Source of the DNA: an uncultured Elusimicrobiales bacterium
GTDB lineage: Bacteria; Elusimicrobiota; Elusimicrobia; Elusimicrobiales; Elusimicrobiaceae
Length of the DNA: 64,000 nt
NCBI GenBank assembly: GCA_934662565.1
Contig: CAKUKI010000005.1
Span: forward strand, 112,934-176,933
Direction of reading: 5' to 3'
Shown here: positions 8,961 to 19,820 of the stretch, in pieces
How the letters are laid out: the number at the start of each line of letters is the position of its first letter
Numbering within the stretch: the stretch's first letter is position 1
Notes under the pieces: generated by a model
What the model was told of the DNA's origin: nothing
Database searches by the model: none
The model's input: only the letters and a program-made list of their open reading frames with translations
Program-made: the position numbers and the translations under genes

Positions 8961-9000
8961 ATAAAAATTTTTTGCCCCGTACGGAGCCGTGTGTATTAAC

Positions 9001-9030
9001 AAAACGGGGGCCGGCAAGCAGCCCCCGTCT
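9001..9030 (-). terminator. rho-independent terminator
   Basis: On the minus strand ACGGGGGC and GCCCCCGT form a GC-rich stem followed by TTTTGTT. It lies about 35 bases after the stop of the thioredoxin-like gene. It separates the Tad structural genes from the two-component genes. Confidence 0.8.
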
Positions 9031-9063
9031 TACCAGTAGACAAAAGTAAGTCAGCCGTTTTGC

Positions 9064-10008
9064 TTAGCAAGAACCGGCAGGCACGGCGTTGTTATTACCG
9101 GCCGAGGCATTGGGGTTCATAAAACCAAAACCTTCCAAAGCGGCCACGCCGCCGAAGTCCAACTTCACTTGCCCTTCCCACACAAAAGAGGGAGAGGCAT
9201 TAATGCCGTATTCGTTAGAGTATTTGGCTTCCTGTTTCAAGAGTTCAACGCCTTCGGTATCAAATTTTTTCATGATTTTTTTGACGTTAATACCCGCATC
9301 TTCCATGGCTTTATCCCAGCGGCTGGAGCGGTAATCTTTATTGCGGATTTCCAAATATTTCCAGAATTTGGACGGATAGTATTTGGCAATTAACAACTGG
9401 CGGATGTCTTCTTCCCATTCGCCGGAACCGTGCAAGCTGGAAAAGCCTTCTTTATCGCTGTAATTTACAATATAGCGCACGCGGATATTTTTATCGTCGG
9501 CAATTTTGCCGTCTTTTTTAGCCTGAATAATCAGGTTTTCGGCCATAACGCCATACGGGCATTGGGACATCACAAACAAATCCATCACTTTAGGCTGGGC
9601 CGTTTTATCGGTATATACCCCTTGGTTGGTTTGTTTGGGGAGCAAAATGTATTCGTCTTTTTCAATGGCCACGCCGTATTGGATATGTTGGTCCAATTTT
9701 TGGCGGATATCATTGGTTTTTTTAATGATATACAACGGCAGGAAAGAATAATCAAATCCGGCCAGTTTGGCATCTTGGGCGGCTTCGTCCGCCGTTAATT
9801 TGGTGACTTGGGGTTTTACACCCAAAAAGTTGGCAATACCGGCCGTCAGCTGCGGGTCTTCTTTCCCAGCGGCATAGACATCAGATTCCACCACAATAAA
9901 CTCCGCTTTGGCGGGAGCTTTGGCCGTTTTGGCGGCTTTTTTGGCAGGGGCAGCAAATGCGGCACCGGCCAACGTGCAAGCAAGCACTAATGCAAACAAT
10001 TTTTTCAT
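9064..10008 (-). CDS. secreted thioredoxin-fold protein with CPYG motif
   Basis: A 314-residue protein from the ATG at 10008, which has AGGAG ten bases upstream; the signal peptide MKKLFALVLACTLAGAAFAA supports this start. After an Ala/Lys-rich linker, a first domain (about 35-135) has a thioredoxin-like pattern without cysteines. The second domain begins VMDLFVMSQCPYGVMAENL (Cys150), typical of thioredoxin-fold proteins of the DsbA or GILT type. The motif is CPYG, so the usual second active-site Cys is missing. The only other mature cysteine is the last residue (PAGSC). A cis-Pro-like NASPSFVWEG loop follows. It is the last gene of the Tad structural operon, whose cargo proteins are rich in cysteine, so a role in disulfide handling of pilins is plausible. 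Confidence 0.75.
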   Translation of the reverse strand: MKKLFALVLACTLAGAAFAAPAKKAAKTAKAPAKAEFIVVESDVYAAGKEDPQLTAGIANFLGVKPQVTKLTADEAAQDAKLAGFDYSFLPLYIIKKTNDIRQKLDQHIQYGVAIEKDEYILLPKQTNQGVYTDKTAQPKVMDLFVMSQCPYGVMAENLIIQAKKDGKIADDKNIRVRYIVNYSDKEGFSSLHGSGEWEEDIRQLLIAKYYPSKFWKYLEIRNKDYRSSRWDKAMEDAGINVKKIMKKFDTEGVELLKQEAKYSNEYGINASPSFVWEGQVKLDFGGVAALEGFGFMNPNASAGNNNAVPAGSC

Positions 10009-10022
10009 GCTTAAATATTCTC

Positions 10023-10292
10023 CTATTTGTCTTCCAGTTCTACCCTTACGCCGCGGATACCCACAGCGCACAAAATGTTATAAGCCAGCAGGAAAAACAC
10101 CACGCTTACCAAAGTAAGCAACGTGCCCTGAATGGCCCGCATAACCAGACTCATCAAGTAGTCTAAACCAACGGTGCCGTCCGGATTAAAAAGTTCCATA
10201 AGCGCCGTAATTAACATGACTACAAACACTGCTACCGGTAATGCGGAAAAAATGACGTTTCCAATCCCGATTTTTTTAATTTCTACTTTCAT
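10023..10292 (-). CDS. small two-helix membrane protein
   Basis: An 89-residue protein with a polar N-terminus (MKVEIKKIGIGNV), a helix at about 14-33, a loop (ELFNPDGTVGLDY), a second helix at about 55-77 and a short basic/acidic tail. AGGAG precedes the ATG. The arrangement is reminiscent of DUF3566-type two-helix proteins, but I cannot confirm that. It sits between the HAMP sensor and the thioredoxin-like gene with gaps under 20 bases, so it belongs to the same operon. Its function is unknown. Confidence 0.6.
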   Translation of the reverse strand: MKVEIKKIGIGNVIFSALPVAVFVVMLITALMELFNPDGTVGLDYLMSLVMRAIQGTLLTLVSVVFFLLAYNILCAVGIRGVRVELEDK

Positions 10293-10310
10293 ATATTCTC
10301 CTAAAACGGC

Positions 10311-11417
10311 CTATTTTTCCGGCTCTAAAACCAAAATCATACGGTTCTTGCCGGCATCATCCGGCAGTTGTACCGCCTTTACCAAACATTGTACATTTTT
10401 ATTCTCTACCGTGCCGCGCAAAACTTTGGTGGGGTTTTCCAACGCTTCCCCAACTACTTGAATAATGTTTTGCTGGCGGCCGTCAAAAATGTCCAATAAA
10501 TGTACCGGTCCTTCCTTTTTGCTGTTTAGCTCAAAGTTAGTATACAAGATGTTGTTGTTTTCGTCCACCACCAAAGCGCGGGAACCTTTGGGAACCGTCA
10601 CCGCCAAAATGGTTTTCCACCATTTGCGTTCTTTTTCCAAAGACATAATTTCCACATCTTGCATGCCTTTTATGTCTTCCCGTATTTTTGCCAACATGGA
10701 ATCCACCGATTTGGCCACATCCCCAATTTCGTCACTGCGTTGCGGATAGGTGAGCGAAAGCGTATTCAAAGAAACCGCATCCACCGCATCTTTTAACCCT
10801 GCCAGCGGGCGTAAAATTTTTAACAACATAAACAGGTATAATACGCCGCCGATTAATAAAATCATAAAAAACACGCCAATACAATAACGCACCATGGCCG
10901 AATGGATAAGCGCTTTGGCACCGGCACGGGAAACCGTCACATTGACCACGCCGGCCACCGCATCTTTTGCCAGTAGCGGTATAGCCATATCGTACGTGTT
11001 GCCCTCTTCCACCATAATTGCTTTAGGCGCGCGGCCGTTAATAGCGTACACCACCGCATTGGTAGGGAAACCGACCGTATTGTTAAAGTCCGAATAGGAT
11101 AGCCCTAAAAACTTGGTGTTTTCGTGCCAGCGGACGGAACCGTCGTAGTTCAAGTAGATTAAATCTTTAATACGGTCATCATTCATCTTCCACGATTTCA
11201 TAATGTCCGCTTCCGTAAATGTTGCCACGCCTTTCGGGCGGGCCGCCAAGGCGGCCACTAACCGCGGCGCGCGGAAACGCACCATTTCCACCATTTCATT
11301 TTGGAGCTTTTTATCAAAAACAAATTTGAACATATTGTAGTATACCAGCCCGCCAAAAATAGCCGCATATAGCGCAACCAGCATAAACCACAACATCCAT
11401 TTAGACGTAATTTTCAT
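10311..11417 (-). CDS. membrane sensor with HAMP domain and PAS-like C-terminus, no kinase
   Basis: A 368-residue protein. A first membrane helix lies at about 8-28. A periplasmic sensor domain follows (to about 175; DLIYLNYDGSVRWHENTKFLG resembles Cache/PAS folds), then a second helix (about 178-200) and HAMP (ILRPLAGLKDAVDAVSLNTL). The cytoplasmic C-terminal domain (ALVVDENNNILYTNFELN onward) is PAS-like. No HisKA, HATPase, GGDEF or methyl-accepting region is present, so output must go through protein contact. It lies between the TPR gene and a small membrane protein inside the Tad operon, which suggests it senses an envelope signal and acts on the pilus machine or on the neighbouring phosphorelay. 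Confidence 0.7.
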   Translation of the reverse strand: MKITSKWMLWFMLVALYAAIFGGLVYYNMFKFVFDKKLQNEMVEMVRFRAPRLVAALAARPKGVATFTEADIMKSWKMNDDRIKDLIYLNYDGSVRWHENTKFLGLSYSDFNNTVGFPTNAVVYAINGRAPKAIMVEEGNTYDMAIPLLAKDAVAGVVNVTVSRAGAKALIHSAMVRYCIGVFFMILLIGGVLYLFMLLKILRPLAGLKDAVDAVSLNTLSLTYPQRSDEIGDVAKSVDSMLAKIREDIKGMQDVEIMSLEKERKWWKTILAVTVPKGSRALVVDENNNILYTNFELNSKKEGPVHLLDIFDGRQQNIIQVVGEALENPTKVLRGTVENKNVQCLVKAVQLPDDAGKNRMILVLEPEK

Positions 11418-11436
11418 ACTTATTTAACACCTTTCC

Positions 11437-12834
11437 TTAACGGATTCCCGTTAATTCTTCCACTTTTTGTAAACCGAGTACAGCGTCCGTATTGCCGGGG
11501 TCTAACTGTTTGGCCTGAATCCACGCTTCGCGGGCGCGCTCGTAATCGTCCTGTTGGAAAGCATCCAACCCTTCAATGTATTTCTGGCGGGAAGCCGCGC
11601 TGGCTTCTTCGCTTACCCGATTGGTGGTAGGAGCTAAAGCCGGCAAGGTTTCGTTAGAATCCACCACGGTTTCGGGCACTTTTTCGGGTTCTTCCGCCTT
11701 GGTTTCTTCTTTCTTTTCCGTCTTTTTTACTTCCGCCGGCTTGGTGACGGAGGTGGTTTCTATAATTTCTTCCACAATGTTGCCGTCTTTGTCTTTAGTG
11801 CGTTTAACCTGACGGGTTATATTTTTATTGCTGGCAGCACGCAAAGAAATTTCTTTGGCGTTGCGGGCCTTTTTAATCCAAGAGTCCATTTCAGAGGTAT
11901 TTTCCCCCCATTTTTTAGCCTTGGTCCAATAGGCAATGGCGGAATCAAACTTCCCCGCGCCATAGGCTTTGCTGCCGGCGTCGGAATACCCGTTATAAAT
12001 TTCCTGCTTTAACTGCATCATATATTTTTGGACACGCTGGTCACCGGGTTGAATTTTCAAAATCCGTTCAAAAACAGAGTAAGCCTCTACATATTGGCCA
12101 CGGTTGTAATAGGCCATGGCTTGCTGCATGGCATCCTGCACCTGTTGTTTACGCACCACGTTTTCCGTTTCCGAAATTTTGGTCACCAAACTGTCGTCAT
12201 CTTTGCGAATCATCAGCGCATTGTACCAGTTATCCAACGCCGTTTGATATTGGCCGTTATCGTAAGCGTTATCCCCGCGGCGCACATATTCGGCGGCGAT
12301 ATCCGCATTGATTTTGCGCTTCCAAGATTGGGCGCGGGTATTGGCGGGCTGAATGGTTAAAATTTCGTCCAGTTTTTGGTTGGCTTCTACCAAGCGGCCG
12401 CTATCATACAGGCGCAAGGCTTCTTGAAATTTAGCCTCAATAACCTGACTTTCGGACACAGTACCATAAGTACCCATGTGGCTGGCCTGACGGGCCAGTG
12501 TTTGGGCCTGTGTAAAGTTTGGGTCAATGCTTAAAATGGTTTGGGCCATTTCTTGCGCGCGTTGGTAATCCCCATGTTTATACAAAGTATAGGCGTTTTC
12601 GTACACCATACGCAAGGTATAGTTTTGAATGCGTTGTTTTTCCAGTTGGACGGTGGATAAATACTGTTTGCGTTCCTCCACGTCATTGAGCGTCCCTAGC
12701 GAAATTTTGCTCAAATCCAACAACATTCCCGCTTCCTTACCGTGCTGACGGACGGGAACTTCCCGCTTCACGGGGGCCGCTACGGCGGTAGCGGCGGTTA
12801 TGGCACATAAAGCAAATATAAAATATTTTTTCAT
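11437..12834 (-). CDS. periplasmic TPR-repeat protein of the Tad locus
   Basis: A 465-residue protein started at the ATG at 12834 (GAGGA seven bases upstream); a TTG two codons earlier is not needed. A signal peptide (MKKYFIFALCAITAATAVAA) is followed by several tetratricopeptide repeats, for example YTLYKHGDYQRAQEMAQTIL, ALRLYDSGRLVEANQKLDEI, AMAYYNRGQYVEAYSVFERI and a last one at the C-terminus (GLDAFQQDDYERAREAWIQA). A Lys/Glu-rich linker (about 345-405) separates the last repeat. TadD is the TPR lipoprotein of classical Tad systems; this protein probably fills that role but has no lipobox. It directly follows tadC. Confidence 0.78.
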   Translation of the reverse strand: MKKYFIFALCAITAATAVAAPVKREVPVRQHGKEAGMLLDLSKISLGTLNDVEERKQYLSTVQLEKQRIQNYTLRMVYENAYTLYKHGDYQRAQEMAQTILSIDPNFTQAQTLARQASHMGTYGTVSESQVIEAKFQEALRLYDSGRLVEANQKLDEILTIQPANTRAQSWKRKINADIAAEYVRRGDNAYDNGQYQTALDNWYNALMIRKDDDSLVTKISETENVVRKQQVQDAMQQAMAYYNRGQYVEAYSVFERILKIQPGDQRVQKYMMQLKQEIYNGYSDAGSKAYGAGKFDSAIAYWTKAKKWGENTSEMDSWIKKARNAKEISLRAASNKNITRQVKRTKDKDGNIVEEIIETTSVTKPAEVKKTEKKEETKAEEPEKVPETVVDSNETLPALAPTTNRVSEEASAASRQKYIEGLDAFQQDDYERAREAWIQAKQLDPGNTDAVLGLQKVEELTGIR

Positions 12835-12846
12835 AAGCAAATCCTC

Positions 12847-13740
12847 TTAAAAGCTTAACCCTCCGGCCAATAAACCTTTAATCATGGGGGAGAGAATTAA
12901 AATAAAAATCGTCGGGAAGATAAAAATAAACAACGGGAACAACATTTTGGTAGATGCCTGCGCGGCCAACTTTTCGGCCATGCTTAAACGGCGGGAGCGC
13001 AAGTCCGTAGAGAAGTTGCGCAGCAAATCCACCAAGCTGGTACCCAATTCGTCCGATTGTTTAATCAAACCCACTAAGGAGCGGATTTCCTGCACGCCGG
13101 TACGGGCGGCCAAACGGTCCATGGCCTCGCGGCGGGAATACCCCAAGCGGATTTCGTTAATGGTTTTTTCCAATTCTTCTTCCAAAATAGTTTTTTCTTT
13201 AGCTACTTTAATAATACGCTCAAAAGCGGTTAAGTAATCCAAGCCGGATTCAATAATCAAGGCGGCCAAATCTACCGTGGTAGAAAAGTTGCCCAAAATT
13301 TCCGCTTGACGGCGCTGGATTTTGCTTTTCAAATGGACATCCGGCAACATAAACCCCACCGGCACAAAAATAATAGCCATCACCAAACTTTGGAAAATAA
13401 CCAGCATAGCCGCCGGCAAGCCAATGGCTAACCCTACTTTTAAGTACAAAATATCTACCGGTTGGGGCGTATCGGGGCTGCCCAGCTGCAAGTGGATTTC
13501 TTCCAACGGGCGTTCCAAATGAAAAGTACGCAAACAAAACAATGCAATACGGTCAAACAACTTATCCGGATTCAAGCGCGAAAAGCTGGATGTAGACTTA
13601 AATTTCCGTACGGAAACGTCCACCAAGTCGGCCTTTTCTTCGCGGGAAGAAAACAAGTTCATAATGGCCATAAAGACAGAAATTGACCCTATGGAAACCA
13701 AAATGCCCAATACTAACCGCACACCTGTAGACACACCCAT
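12847..13740 (-). CDS. tadC: TadC-like inner-membrane platform protein
   Basis: A 297-residue protein of the type II secretion F family. It has an N-terminal helix (about 8-28), a cytoplasmic region, two helices near 105-140, the GspF-type cytoplasmic helical domain (AEILGNFSTTVDLAALIIES through LIKQSDELGTSLVDLLRNFS) and a final helix pair near 265-292. In Tad systems TadB and TadC form the inner-membrane platform that couples the TadA ATPase to pilin assembly. Its ATG shares a base with the tadB stop codon (TAATG), which indicates coupled translation. Length and topology are normal for TadC. Confidence 0.85.
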   Translation of the reverse strand: MGVSTGVRLVLGILVSIGSISVFMAIMNLFSSREEKADLVDVSVRKFKSTSSFSRLNPDKLFDRIALFCLRTFHLERPLEEIHLQLGSPDTPQPVDILYLKVGLAIGLPAAMLVIFQSLVMAIIFVPVGFMLPDVHLKSKIQRRQAEILGNFSTTVDLAALIIESGLDYLTAFERIIKVAKEKTILEEELEKTINEIRLGYSRREAMDRLAARTGVQEIRSLVGLIKQSDELGTSLVDLLRNFSTDLRSRRLSMAEKLAAQASTKMLFPLFIFIFPTIFILILSPMIKGLLAGGLSF

Positions 13741-15434
13741 TATACTTTCACCTCGCCCACTTTTTTAATAATCTTCATACCAATCATAATCCAGATGATA
13801 CACCCAAACAGCACCACCAACCCCACCGGACTGCCGTAAAAGGCAATCATTTCATCCGGACGGAACAGGAACATAACCCCCACCATTAAGAAAGGCATAA
13901 TCCCTACTACAATAGACTGGATTTTCTGCTGGGCCGTCATGGCCTGTAATTTTTCTTCCAATTTGCTTTCTTCGCGGATGTTTTCCACCAAGCGGGCAAA
14001 AATGACCGTCAAATTACCACCCACCTGACGTTGAATAACAATAGCCTTGATAATATACGTCAGCATGCGGCTATCCACGCGGTCGTTTAAGCCGTCCAAG
14101 GCTTTTTCAAAGGGCGTACCCAGCTGATAGTTTTTAATAACCAGCCCAAATTCGTCCGCAATCGGCGGGCGCATTTCGGTTGATACTTTTTCAAAACCTT
14201 GCACAATATCCATACCCGAACGCAACGAGTTGGAAAGCAAAATCAGCGCGTCCATCAGCTGTGCGTTAATTTTATTACCGCGGCTCTTTTTAAGCATATC
14301 CAAAACAGCTTCCGGCATACGGATACTTACAAACACCCCCATAGCCGTAAAAAGTAAAAATACAAACACACCGCTAAATCCGCCCGTGCTTACGCCCATA
14401 AACAACCCAAACAGTGCAAAAGCGCCAATGGTACCGAACACAATATAGCGGATATCCACCGTTAAAAACTGACGGTTAAAATCTTCCGCCCATGCCACGC
14501 TTTTAGAGCGGTATTCGTCCATCATCAGCATAAAACTTTGGCGTTTGACTTCTAACAACAAATATACGGCATAAAACACCAGCCCCGCGCCGATAAACAA
14601 CATCAGAAAATAAAAACCGCGGTCTGCCGGAGTATCTTGCAAGCCCTTCGGGTCCGGCGGGAAAACCGGCACCGCTTTAGACATAAATTCCCCATACAGC
14701 TGGTTGGCTAACACCACCACCGCCTGCACGGATTGGCGGTATTTGTTTTCTTTTTGTTTTTCCGGACTGGAAAAAGACTCAATCGTGCTGAAAAATTCGT
14801 TATTAATCAGCTCAAAAGTGGCCAACATGGTGCGCGCGCGGCCGCCCATGCTGTCTTTCATAATCAGCGGGCGGTTGTTGCGCAACAAATCTTTATTTAA
14901 GCGGTCCAAAGTAGCCATTAAGTTAATACGGTTGCCTACATACCCGCGGGAAAGCTGGTCCAGCGATACCGGCTGGGACGGGTCCATAGACGTATTGGCT
15001 CTGTCCAAATACAAATATACGTTGGAAAAAGCCTGCCGCCAGAGGTCTACTTCGCTAAAAGTGCCTTCTTTGGGCACATACACCACTTTGTTTTTATCCA
15101 TGCGGGAAAGTTCCGCTTCCCGATGCACGGTAATGGGTTTGCCTGTAGCATCTCTGCCGGCTTCGTCATAACCTTCTAAAAACCATTTAGGCGCCTGTAC
15201 GGTCCGATTTCCATTGGCCGGAGTCGGACACACATCCGGCAATGTGTATGTTTTTTTACTGGCAGGAACGCGCACATCAAACATTTCGGCCATAATACGC
15301 ATTTTGAACATGGCACATTCTATGCGGCGTTTATCGTTGCGGTTGAGCGCACGCGCCCAAGCCGTTTGCGGTACACACACGGAAACTAACAAAAACGCGG
15401 CAACAGACAACACCAAAAGGTTTTTAATTTTCAT
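13740..15434 (-). CDS. tadB: TadB-like platform protein with long extracytoplasmic N-terminal extension
   Basis: A 564-residue protein, much longer than the usual TadB of about 300. It begins with a signal-like segment (MKIKNLLVLSVAAFLLVSVC) followed by about 230 soluble residues without a recognised domain. A membrane helix near 275-295 starts the TadB-like part: further helices near 340-375, a GspF domain (LMDALILLSNSLRSGMDIVQ, GNLTVIFARLVENIREES) and a C-terminal helix pair. The extension would lie outside the cytoplasm and may touch the secretin or pilins. It is preceded by the TadZ-TadA fusion gene (two-base gap) and overlaps tadC by one base. Confidence 0.83.
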   Translation of the reverse strand: MKIKNLLVLSVAAFLLVSVCVPQTAWARALNRNDKRRIECAMFKMRIMAEMFDVRVPASKKTYTLPDVCPTPANGNRTVQAPKWFLEGYDEAGRDATGKPITVHREAELSRMDKNKVVYVPKEGTFSEVDLWRQAFSNVYLYLDRANTSMDPSQPVSLDQLSRGYVGNRINLMATLDRLNKDLLRNNRPLIMKDSMGGRARTMLATFELINNEFFSTIESFSSPEKQKENKYRQSVQAVVVLANQLYGEFMSKAVPVFPPDPKGLQDTPADRGFYFLMLFIGAGLVFYAVYLLLEVKRQSFMLMMDEYRSKSVAWAEDFNRQFLTVDIRYIVFGTIGAFALFGLFMGVSTGGFSGVFVFLLFTAMGVFVSIRMPEAVLDMLKKSRGNKINAQLMDALILLSNSLRSGMDIVQGFEKVSTEMRPPIADEFGLVIKNYQLGTPFEKALDGLNDRVDSRMLTYIIKAIVIQRQVGGNLTVIFARLVENIREESKLEEKLQAMTAQQKIQSIVVGIMPFLMVGVMFLFRPDEMIAFYGSPVGLVVLFGCIIWIMIGMKIIKKVGEVKV

Positions 15435-15436
15435 GA

Positions 15437-17749
<2,313 letters not shown>

Positions 17750-17756
17750 AATTCAA

Positions 17757-18503
17757 TTATTCCACAACTTCTACCGTCACAAACAAGAACAAGGAGCGTT
17801 GGTCTTCCGTCACGTCTTTGCTCTTAAAGAACATGCCAATTAACGGCAATTTGCCCAAGAACGGCACGCGGTCTTCCGACACGTTGCGGCTGCTGCTTTT
17901 TAAGCCGCCGATTACCAACGTTTCCCCACTGTTTAACTCCACATGGGTTTGCACTAAGCGTTCCAAAATAGAGTAAGAAGTAGAGGTACCAATCATAATG
18001 GCGCGGGAATAATCCGGCTGGGATACTTTTAATTCCAACTGCAAATCAATAATGTTGCCGCGCTCCGGAATAATGGTGGGCGTCACGTTTAACAACACGC
18101 CATACGTTTCCATTTGGGTACCCACCGCCCCTTGGCTGTTGACCACCGGATACGGAATGCGCCCGCCCACAGAAATATTGGCCTGATTGCCGGAACTGGT
18201 GACGATTTTGGGGTTAGACAAAATCTGCGCGCGGCCTTCCGTTTCCATAAGTCTTAAACGGGTGGCAACGGCCGTTTTGCGTTCAAAATCCCCCAAGGAA
18301 AAAATCCCCGGTATAGCGGCTTCTTCAAAGTCAAAGATTTGGTTCCACGCAAACCCTTTTACGGAACTCATAGAGCCGCCGATTTCCACCACGTCGGCAC
18401 TGACGGACACCAAGCGCGTTTTTTTAGCATGCGCGCACGGAGCCACTAAAGCCAAAAGCAAAACTACTGCGGATAATTTTTTAATAAACGTTGTATTTGT
18501 CAT
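17757..18503 (-). CDS. short secretin (CpaC/RcpA-like), core domain only
   Basis: A 248-residue protein with a signal peptide (KLSAVVLLLALVAPCAHA). It goes almost directly into the secretin core: LRLMETEGRAQILSNPKIVT, GGRIPYPV, YGVLLNVTPTI, SGETLVIGGL and the C-terminal VPFLGKLPLIGMFFKS motif. RcpA/CpaC proteins are usually 400-550 residues with N-domains before the core; those are missing here, so this would form a bare outer-membrane gate. It follows the cpaB-like gene (12-base gap) and precedes the TadZ-TadA gene, the usual cpaB-cpaC-tadZ-tadA order. The gene shows no frameshift upstream that would restore an N-domain. Confidence 0.85.
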   Translation of the reverse strand: MTNTTFIKKLSAVVLLLALVAPCAHAKKTRLVSVSADVVEIGGSMSSVKGFAWNQIFDFEEAAIPGIFSLGDFERKTAVATRLRLMETEGRAQILSNPKIVTSSGNQANISVGGRIPYPVVNSQGAVGTQMETYGVLLNVTPTIIPERGNIIDLQLELKVSQPDYSRAIMIGTSTSYSILERLVQTHVELNSGETLVIGGLKSSSRNVSEDRVPFLGKLPLIGMFFKSKDVTEDQRSLFLFVTVEVVE

Positions 18504-18515
18504 GCTGGTTCCTGT

Positions 18516-19268
18516 TTATTGAAATAATTTTTCAAACGTTGCAATTTCCATCAGGTAGTTGGTACCGTCGCCATGAGAGCGCAAGATGACGGAAACATCC
18601 CCTTCGGATTGCGCCAACGCCAAATACTGCGCATCGCGCGGAGAAAGAGCCAAAGACAAGGTGGAGCTATCCGTATAAGCGGCGGCTTCGTCTTCTTTAC
18701 TGCGCATACCGGCCGCGCTTTTAGCATCTAAACCTTGGCCCAAGTTGGCCCCTACGCCCAAGACCTTAATGTTTTGCAAAAGGGTGACGGTCACTTTTTG
18801 GCGTGCACCGTTTTTCATTACGGCTTCAAACGTCAAAAGAATATCCACGTTATCATCCGGCTTAATCATACCGGCTACGGTGGAATCCACCTTAATAATA
18901 AAACCTCTCATCTGCACCGGAATTTTGCTGGAAAGCCCCGCTTCCGGCGACAAAGAAGTAATAGAATACTTGGAAATTTGGTTGCCTTTAGGAATTTGGA
19001 TACGCGCCACCGCGTTTTCCACGGCCTTAAAATCGGCATCCGTGGTGTAGGTCAGCGCGTCTTTTTGCACATAGGCGGAAGGTATCGGCACCCATTTGAT
19101 AGCATCGCGCTTAATTACTTCGCGCTCTTTAATATCCCGAATAGGGACCAATACGCGTTTAATGGTTTTGGACGCGTTGAGCTTGCTGGATTGGCTGTTT
19201 ACAATCATGGCATAAACTACCGCCGCGCCAATGGCAAGGATTAACGGCAACAAAATTCCTTTTTTCAT
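18516..19268 (-). CDS. cpaB: CpaB/RcpC pilus assembly protein
   Basis: A 250-residue protein with an N-terminal membrane anchor (LLPLILAIGAAVVYAMIV), a SAF domain (about 38-105, RVLVPIRDIKEREVIKRDAI) and the RcpC/CpaB core (GFIIKVDSTVAGMIKPDDNVDILLTF, VTVTLLQNIKVLGVGANLGQ). The late motif TLALSPRDAQYLAL-type is present as TLSLALSPRDAQYLALAQSE. In Tad systems this periplasmic protein stabilises or gates the secretin, which is encoded next. TAAGGAG precedes the ATG. A TATAAT lies in the 49-base gap upstream, so an internal promoter is possible. Confidence 0.87.
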   Translation of the reverse strand: MKKGILLPLILAIGAAVVYAMIVNSQSSKLNASKTIKRVLVPIRDIKEREVIKRDAIKWVPIPSAYVQKDALTYTTDADFKAVENAVARIQIPKGNQISKYSITSLSPEAGLSSKIPVQMRGFIIKVDSTVAGMIKPDDNVDILLTFEAVMKNGARQKVTVTLLQNIKVLGVGANLGQGLDAKSAAGMRSKEDEAAAYTDSSTLSLALSPRDAQYLALAQSEGDVSVILRSHGDGTNYLMEIATFEKLFQ

Positions 19269-19317
19269 GAACTCTCCTTAAAAAATTTCCTTGTATATTA
19301 TAATTAAATCAAATCTG

Positions 19318-19806
19318 TTATTGTTTGTCTGTACTTAAATACATTTTTTCAACGGGCATTCTGGCTACGGCCTCTATATTGCGTATCCCCTGTTTGCGGG
19401 GTTTGCTGGCCAACATAAAGCTGGTGCCCGGAAAAATCAGCTTTATGGGATACGTCACCGTCACTACAATATCTTGGTGGCGGTGGGGCGAAAACAGGGG
19501 GTCCCGCCCCGTTGTTTCCATTTTAACCCTTACTTTAATGCGTTCACCCGCCGCGCCAAATACTTTGCGCTTGGCCCGACTGATGCCTTGCTGTACCGTC
19601 AGGCTATTGGGTTGGCCGCTGGGTTCTTTTACAGCCACCATCGCCCCGATACGGGCAAATTCATAGGAAGCGTGGTTTGCAATTAGCGTGTGATAAGCAA
19701 TATTGCCGTATTCCAAGATGAAAAAAATCATCAGCATAAATACAGGCAAAATTAGCATTAATTCCACGGTCACTTGACCGCCACGCCCCCTATGAAAAAG
19801 CTTCAT
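19318..19806 (-). CDS. tadE: TadE-like pseudopilin
   Basis: A 162-residue protein with the TadE leader RGRGGQVTVELMLILPVFML and a hydrophobic N-terminal helix, followed by a small extracytoplasmic domain. Cleavage by a prepilin peptidase before Q is expected by family. It lies between the Flp pilin gene and the cpaB-like gene. It differs from the second TadE-like protein (3416-3949) in having no cysteines in the mature part, so the two probably have different positions in the pilus or different partners. Confidence 0.78.
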   Translation of the reverse strand: MKLFHRGRGGQVTVELMLILPVFMLMIFFILEYGNIAYHTLIANHASYEFARIGAMVAVKEPSGQPNSLTVQQGISRAKRKVFGAAGERIKVRVKMETTGRDPLFSPHRHQDIVVTVTYPIKLIFPGTSFMLASKPRKQGIRNIEAVARMPVEKMYLSTDKQ

Positions 19807-19820
19807 TTTTACTCCTAAAA

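Noticed and set aside
8961..9017. Longer N-terminus for the sensor kinase
   Set aside because: The upstream ATG lies inside the terminator of the preceding gene, so the ATG at 8960 was chosen.
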